Source of the DNA: Deltaproteobacteria bacterium
GTDB taxonomy: Bacteria; Desulfobacterota; Desulfobacteria; C00003060; C00003106
Length of the DNA stretch: 10,337 nt
Reading direction: 5' to 3'
Assembly (NCBI GenBank): GCA_019314005.1
Contig: JAFDAE010000050.1
Location: 1-10,337 of the forward strand
Of the stretch, positions 6,696-10,337 are shown piece after piece (position 1 is the stretch's first letter; every line of letters begins with the position of its first letter). The translations under genes were made by a program, and so were the position numbers. Under the pieces are notes generated by a model. The model was not told where the DNA came from. It saw only the letters and a list, made by a program, of their open reading frames with translations, and searched no databases.

Positions 6696-8011
6696 GAGTC
6701 AATTGTGACCGGGCATTTCTATTGCTCCTTTCTATTGTCATCTTATTTTTCCCCTCTTTGACTCTTATTGCCGCAGAGGAAGAGGATTACAGTTTTGACA
6801 TTGAGGAGTTTGAACCCAGAAATTTTGAATGGGGCGGATATGCGGAGGTCAAGTGGGAACATATTGATCTTAATACTGATGGCGCATTCTATAAGCTGAA
6901 TCACTATAAAGACCGCCGTAGCACTCTTGACCGTTTTACGGGTGCCGTGCAACTGGAAAGCCTGTATAAAAAGGGTATCGGGGCCTTCAACTGTGTGTTG
7001 TATGCCGAAGCCAGTCAGGATGATATCGGCTGGTCGGATACCGCGGATATTTTTGAGGCCAACCTGAGTCTCAAACCAACGCCGTTTGTCACCGTTGATC
7101 TGGGGAAAAAGGTTTTTAAGTGGGGCACGGGATATGCCTGGAATCCGGTAGGGTTTATTGCTCGGCCCAAAGATCCCAACGACCCGGAAGAATCGTTGGA
7201 AGGATATATCGCGGCAGGCCTTGACCTGATAAAAAGTATTGGCGGATCTTTACAGACTGTTGCGCTCACCACTGTAGCACTTCCGGTATGGCAAGATATT
7301 AATGAAGATTTCGGAGAAGTGAATAATGTCAACATTGCCGCCAAACTTTATATTCTCTATCGGGATACGGATATAGATTTCTTGATATTCAACGGCAACA
7401 GCCGCTCGTCCCGATATGGCGTCGATTTTTCAAAAAACCTGGCCTCGAATTTTGAGACTCACGGAGAGTTTGCGTACCTTCCTAAAATGAAGCAAAATTA
7501 TGTTTCTGAAACAGGTGCAATAACCGAACGTGAACGTTCCGTTAAACAATACCTGCTGGGCCTGCGTTATCTGACCGAAAACGAGATCACTACAATCATT
7601 GAATTTTATCACAATAGCGGGGGTTTCTCAGAAACAGAACTGGACAGCTTCTATCAACTCGTTGACGACGCGGAGATTCAGTTTCTCAACAGCGGCAACG
7701 ACACCCTTTTCCAAACTGCTGAAAATATCTCTCAAAAGGGCTATGGAAGCCCCCAGGTGGGTCGCAATTATCTCTACCTCAAAATCAACCAGAAAGATCC
7801 TTTTGATATCCTTTTCTTCACCCCGGGATTAATCGCCATCCTTAACCTTGACGATCAGAGCTATTCCGTCACCCCCGAAATGTTATATACGGGTTTTACC
7901 AACTGGGAATTGCGGTTGCGTTTCGCTTTTCTAAACGGCAGCAATTTTACCGAGTTCGAGGAAAAACAAAACGAAAACAAGCTCGAGTTCCGTGTTCGGT
8001 ATCATTTTTAA
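6692..8011 (+). CDS. Outer-membrane beta-barrel protein of unknown cargo
   Basis: The product is 439 aa. Residues 1-28 form a signal peptide (LLLLSIVILFFPSL, cleavage near LIAA/EEED). An acidic linker follows (EEEDYSFDIEEFEP), then FEWGGYAEVKWEH (44-56), where the first barrel strand seems to start. The rest is made of alternating polar/hydrophobic segments rich in Tyr, Phe and Gly, without helical membrane spans. It ends FRVRYHF; a terminal Phe with aromatic residues in the last strand is the usual BAM recognition signal. Motifs such as DLGKKVFKWGTGYAWNP (117-133) look conserved but do not name a family I can place. It overlaps the LolA-like gene by ATGA, has no clear ribosome site of its own, and is last in the operon. 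The context suggests an outer-membrane partner of the ABC/LolA-like proteins. Confidence 0.82.
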   Translation: MRVNCDRAFLLLLSIVILFFPSLTLIAAEEEDYSFDIEEFEPRNFEWGGYAEVKWEHIDLNTDGAFYKLNHYKDRRSTLDRFTGAVQLESLYKKGIGAFNCVLYAEASQDDIGWSDTADIFEANLSLKPTPFVTVDLGKKVFKWGTGYAWNPVGFIARPKDPNDPEESLEGYIAAGLDLIKSIGGSLQTVALTTVALPVWQDINEDFGEVNNVNIAAKLYILYRDTDIDFLIFNGNSRSSRYGVDFSKNLASNFETHGEFAYLPKMKQNYVSETGAITERERSVKQYLLGLRYLTENEITTIIEFYHNSGGFSETELDSFYQLVDDAEIQFLNSGNDTLFQTAENISQKGYGSPQVGRNYLYLKINQKDPFDILFFTPGLIAILNLDDQSYSVTPEMLYTGFTNWELRLRFAFLNGSNFTEFEEKQNENKLEFRVRYHF

Positions 8012-8037
8012 CTGTGGCTTAGGAGGCTGTCCGAGAA

Positions 8038-8994
8038 TTATATCCTCTTCCAACTTACTATCGTATATTCATCAATCGCCCAAAACATATACCAGTAAAA
8101 GGCTGCGATAAGCAACACCGCAAACACTTTTACCCATAGCAAAGTCTTCCGGTCCGGAAAAAGGTTGTGGTCGTTCTCCTCCCAGCCCCTTTTATTTCTA
8201 AAAAGAGATATAAAACTGAACATCACATAACACTCCACGGCAAACGGCGGGAATCCCAAAAATCCGGCTAAAGGCATTTCAAAAAGTTTTGGTTTATTGA
8301 AATACGGAATTGTATAGACCCATTTCGCCCCGGCCCAGAAGTTCCAGAATTCCCAGAGAAGGCCGCACACAAGCCCAGCCGTCAGAAGGAGAAAAAACTT
8401 TCTCAGGTTTCCCCGCTCCCACTCCCGCATAAGGGAAGGTCCTCCAAACCTGTGATTGGCCGGTTCCAACAAGAAAATAAAAGCCCCCCACACCAACGGG
8501 AAACAATATCTTGGCCACAGGAGCGGGGTGATAAAAAAAACAGCCCCGATAATCAAGAAAGGAAGATACCAACGTGTGGTCTCTGGAATTGCGAAAAAGG
8601 TTCTTTTCTTGAAGAGCCCTAATGTATCAAGGAGTTCTTCTGTTTCAAAAAGGCCGGGAAGCACTGTGCTATAGGCGAGAGCATAGCCGAACCAGCGAAT
8701 CCATAACGTGTCAGGAATATCTATATAGTGCCAGTTGCTCAGTGTCAGATTAAACCATTCAAAGATTAGCCATATAAAGACTGACCATAGAATCATCACC
8801 AAAAAAGAACCGGTCCGGGAAAGGATTAACGAATTCCCTTTCTTCTTATAGATGATGCTGTCCACAATCAGGATATACGACCACCACGCGAGGGAATAGA
8901 ACCAGGTGGCAAACGGCTCTATCTTTTTTAACATCAGGACCTCGGCGCTGATCAGAATAACAACCCCGATTATTCCATGAATGTTTTTGGTCAC
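8038..8994 (-). CDS. Trp-rich multi-pass membrane protein, function unknown
   Basis: I do not recognise the family. The product is 318 aa with about eight or nine hydrophobic helices and no signal peptide beyond the first helix; it is very rich in Trp and Phe. Two stretches look alike: IFEWFNLTLSNWHYIDIP (77-94) and LWEFWNFWAGAKWVYTIP (213-230). In each, Glu and Asn are three apart, W-x-Y follows, and an Ile-Pro closes. Pro and Glu further on (P113/E117 and P249/E254) also match at nearly the same offset, suggesting a duplicated half. A resemblance to lycopene-cyclase-type membrane proteins is conceivable but unproven. The start is GTG at 8992-8994, overlapping the antiporter stop as GTGA, with an AAGGA ribosome site five nt upstream. 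It converges on the beta-barrel gene, whose stop is 26 nt away. No terminator hairpin was seen in that gap. Confidence 0.82.
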   Translation of the reverse strand: MTKNIHGIIGVVILISAEVLMLKKIEPFATWFYSLAWWSYILIVDSIIYKKKGNSLILSRTGSFLVMILWSVFIWLIFEWFNLTLSNWHYIDIPDTLWIRWFGYALAYSTVLPGLFETEELLDTLGLFKKRTFFAIPETTRWYLPFLIIGAVFFITPLLWPRYCFPLVWGAFIFLLEPANHRFGGPSLMREWERGNLRKFFLLLTAGLVCGLLWEFWNFWAGAKWVYTIPYFNKPKLFEMPLAGFLGFPPFAVECYVMFSFISLFRNKRGWEENDHNLFPDRKTLLWVKVFAVLLIAAFYWYMFWAIDEYTIVSWKRI

Positions 8995-10184
8995 TTGTAT
9001 CCTTTTCTCTCGAGAAGGTATATCGCTTGTTTCAGAGCGGGCGGAGTCAGGAGTACGGTTACAGCCACCATCCCTACGACAGCCGTAAAGATCTTCTCAT
9101 CAATGATCCCGGCGGAAAGAGCAAGAGAGACCACCACCAGTTCCACCCCCGTTCTCGGAACCAGCCCTATCCCAAGGACAAACGCTTTCAGCAGAGGGTA
9201 TCCCGTAATTTTTCCCCCGATGGTTCCGCCCAGAAACTTACTGAATATTCCGGTTAGGATAAGAGCCGCCGCAAAGATTCCTCCACCCTTCAATACCCCC
9301 AAATCGATTCTTGTCCCGAGCACACCGAAGAAGATAGGGACAAAAAGACCGTACGCAATTCCATCCAGTTTATGCTTGATCTCTCTCTGGGTAAAGTCCG
9401 CATGTCTCGCAATGATGATACCGGCCACAAAGCTCCCTATAATAAGGTGAAGTCCAACCCAATCCGCCACATAACTAAAAATAAATATGGTTGAAAGTAT
9501 CAATCCTATCTTTGATTCAGCCACATTCATATGATCCGCCAGGGAAGCAAGGGGGAAAAGAACGAACCTGTCAAAGAGTACGGCCCCGCCAAAAAATAGG
9601 ACAATCTTTAAAATGGTGAAAGCGATTTGGTAAAAGGAAACCTCTCCTTGCGAATGTGCGAACGCGGTCAGAAATGATAAAAATAATAACCCGAAAATCG
9701 CGTCCAGAACCGCTATCCCGAGTATGTTCATACCATAATCGGTCTGAAGGCGGTTCAAATCCATCAAGGTCCTTACTGTTACCCCTATACTTGTAAGGGA
9801 CAAGGCCAGCCCAATGAAAAGACTCGCCAGAAGACCGTACTCAAACAAGCAACCAATCCCAAACCCGGCGGCAAAAGACAAGGGGGCTTCTATACAGGTG
9901 ATAGCAAGGGAGCGTTTTCCGAATTGCAACAGCTGGTCTATTTTTACTTGACTGTAGCCTGCCATAAAAAGAAGAAACATTGCCCCGATTTCGGAAATAA
10001 CGTGCATGTATTCTATCTCGTAGAGAGGCCTTGAAAAGAGAAAGGGCCCGAGTAGATGAACACCGAGAAGGATACCTGCGGCCAGCTCGCCCAGGATGGC
10101 AGGTTGTTTCATCCGCTCAAAAAGTTCTCCTATTACTTTCGCAAGAAAAAGGAGTAATGATATAGCGAGAATCGTATCAAACAT
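8991..10184 (-). CDS. CPA2-type cation/proton antiporter (Na_H_Exchanger)
   Basis: The product is 397 aa, an inner-membrane protein of about 12-13 hydrophobic helices, the length of a bare transport domain without the TrkA-type regulatory domains of Kef proteins. Family marks: ILGELAAGILLG (30-41), the unwound TM4 segment SLTSIGVTVRTLMDL (129-143), FVPIFFGVLGTRIDL (271-285) and LVPRTGVELVV (341-351). By similarity to NapA/GerN it should exchange Na+ or K+ for protons. However, the ion-binding pair normally written DD (or ND) in GIAVLDAIFGL is Asp161-Ala162 here (codons at 9699-9704), which may change or abolish the usual mechanism. The ATG at 10182-10184 fits the family N-terminus (MFDTILAISLLLFLAK) but has no good ribosome site. 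It is translationally coupled to the downstream membrane protein gene. Confidence 0.9.
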   Translation of the reverse strand: MFDTILAISLLLFLAKVIGELFERMKQPAILGELAAGILLGVHLLGPFLFSRPLYEIEYMHVISEIGAMFLLFMAGYSQVKIDQLLQFGKRSLAITCIEAPLSFAAGFGIGCLFEYGLLASLFIGLALSLTSIGVTVRTLMDLNRLQTDYGMNILGIAVLDAIFGLLFLSFLTAFAHSQGEVSFYQIAFTILKIVLFFGGAVLFDRFVLFPLASLADHMNVAESKIGLILSTIFIFSYVADWVGLHLIIGSFVAGIIIARHADFTQREIKHKLDGIAYGLFVPIFFGVLGTRIDLGVLKGGGIFAAALILTGIFSKFLGGTIGGKITGYPLLKAFVLGIGLVPRTGVELVVVSLALSAGIIDEKIFTAVVGMVAVTVLLTPPALKQAIYLLERKGYK

Positions 10185-10189
10185 AATCA

Positions 10190-10300
10190 GTAACTGCTCT
10201 GGTTGTTAGGTTCACGGTTGGCTGCCTTGATCTTTTCATATTTCTTGAGATAGTTGATAAATCGTAACTGCTCAGGTTCAGGGGTTCACGGTTCAAGGTT
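10190..10300. repeat. Two 30-bp direct repeats with GTTCNNG heptamers
   Basis: Copies at 10190-10219 and 10264-10293 agree at 25 of 30 positions; both start GTAACTGCTC and end GGTTCACGGTT. They are 74 nt apart. The second runs into further heptamers (gttcagg, gttcacg, gttcaag). The pattern GTTNNNG recalls the 7-bp units at the left end of the window. Between and within the copies, the minus strand can be read as a short Lys-rich peptide ending in a TGA just before the antiporter start (see findings). Confidence 0.7.
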
Positions 10301-10306
10301 AAACTG

Positions 10307-10337
10307 ATGAAAGAGAGGCTATATGAATACGGAATTC
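10307..10337 (+). CDS. Possible start of a gene running off the right edge
   Basis: An ATG at 10307 opens a frame (MKERLYEYGI) that reaches the window edge without a stop. AAGG lies about eight nt upstream as a possible ribosome site. It would be divergent from the antiporter gene. Ten codons are too few to name a product or to be sure it is coding. Confidence 0.35.
   Translation, partial: MKERLYEYGI

Noticed and set aside
8012..8037. Bidirectional terminator or insertion-sequence end in the convergent gap
   Set aside because: Only a 4-5 bp AGGAGG/CCTCT-like pairing is possible and no T-tract or matching inverted end was found.
8977..9450. Plus-strand open frame of 157 codons opposite the antiporter
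   Set aside because: Its composition is that of an antisense shadow (Ser/Pro/Thr/Arg-rich), and it lies wholly opposite the conserved antiporter.

Overview
The window looks like chromosomal DNA of a Gram-negative (two-membrane) bacterium. The evidence is an exported beta-barrel protein ending in an aromatic residue, a LolA-like periplasmic protein and a LolC/MacB-type permease. Tight operons, moderate base composition and this gene repertoire would suit an anaerobic Desulfobacterota- or Nitrospirota-like organism, but that placement is an inference and weakly held. No rRNA, tRNA, CRISPR array, integrase or transposase was seen.

Layout. Positions 1-210 hold no gene but carry an array of 7-bp units and its inverted counterpart. 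Positions 211-3394 (minus strand) are a three-gene operon read from right to left: rimO, a long-chain polyprenyl diphosphate synthase, and an MBL-fold metallohydrolase, joined by GTGA and ATGA stop/start overlaps. Positions 3395-3598 are a divergent promoter region with an 8-bp repeat array, an extended -10 promoter and an inverted repeat. Positions 3599-8011 (plus strand) are a five-gene operon: ABC ATPase, FtsX/LolC-type permease (split by a one-base frameshift near 5295), an exported NifX-fold protein, a LolA-like periplasmic protein and an outer-membrane beta-barrel. Positions 8038-10184 (minus strand) are a two-gene operon: a CPA2-type cation/proton antiporter followed by a Trp-rich multi-pass membrane protein of unknown function. 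Positions 10185-10306 are another repeat-bearing spacer. A possible new plus-strand gene begins at 10307 and runs off the edge.

How the genes may work together. The plus-strand operon reads as one trans-envelope export route: ATPase and permease in the inner membrane, a LolA-fold carrier in the periplasm, a barrel in the outer membrane, plus a NifX-fold protein with its own signal peptide. Its cargo is unknown; a lipid, lipoprotein or other hydrophobic molecule is the natural guess. It is the most likely place for an undescribed system in this window. The rimO operon is housekeeping (ribosomal S12 modification and quinone side-chain synthesis). All three multi-gene intergenic regions carry different short degenerate 7- or 8-bp repeats, and in one case the repeat has become the start region of rimO.
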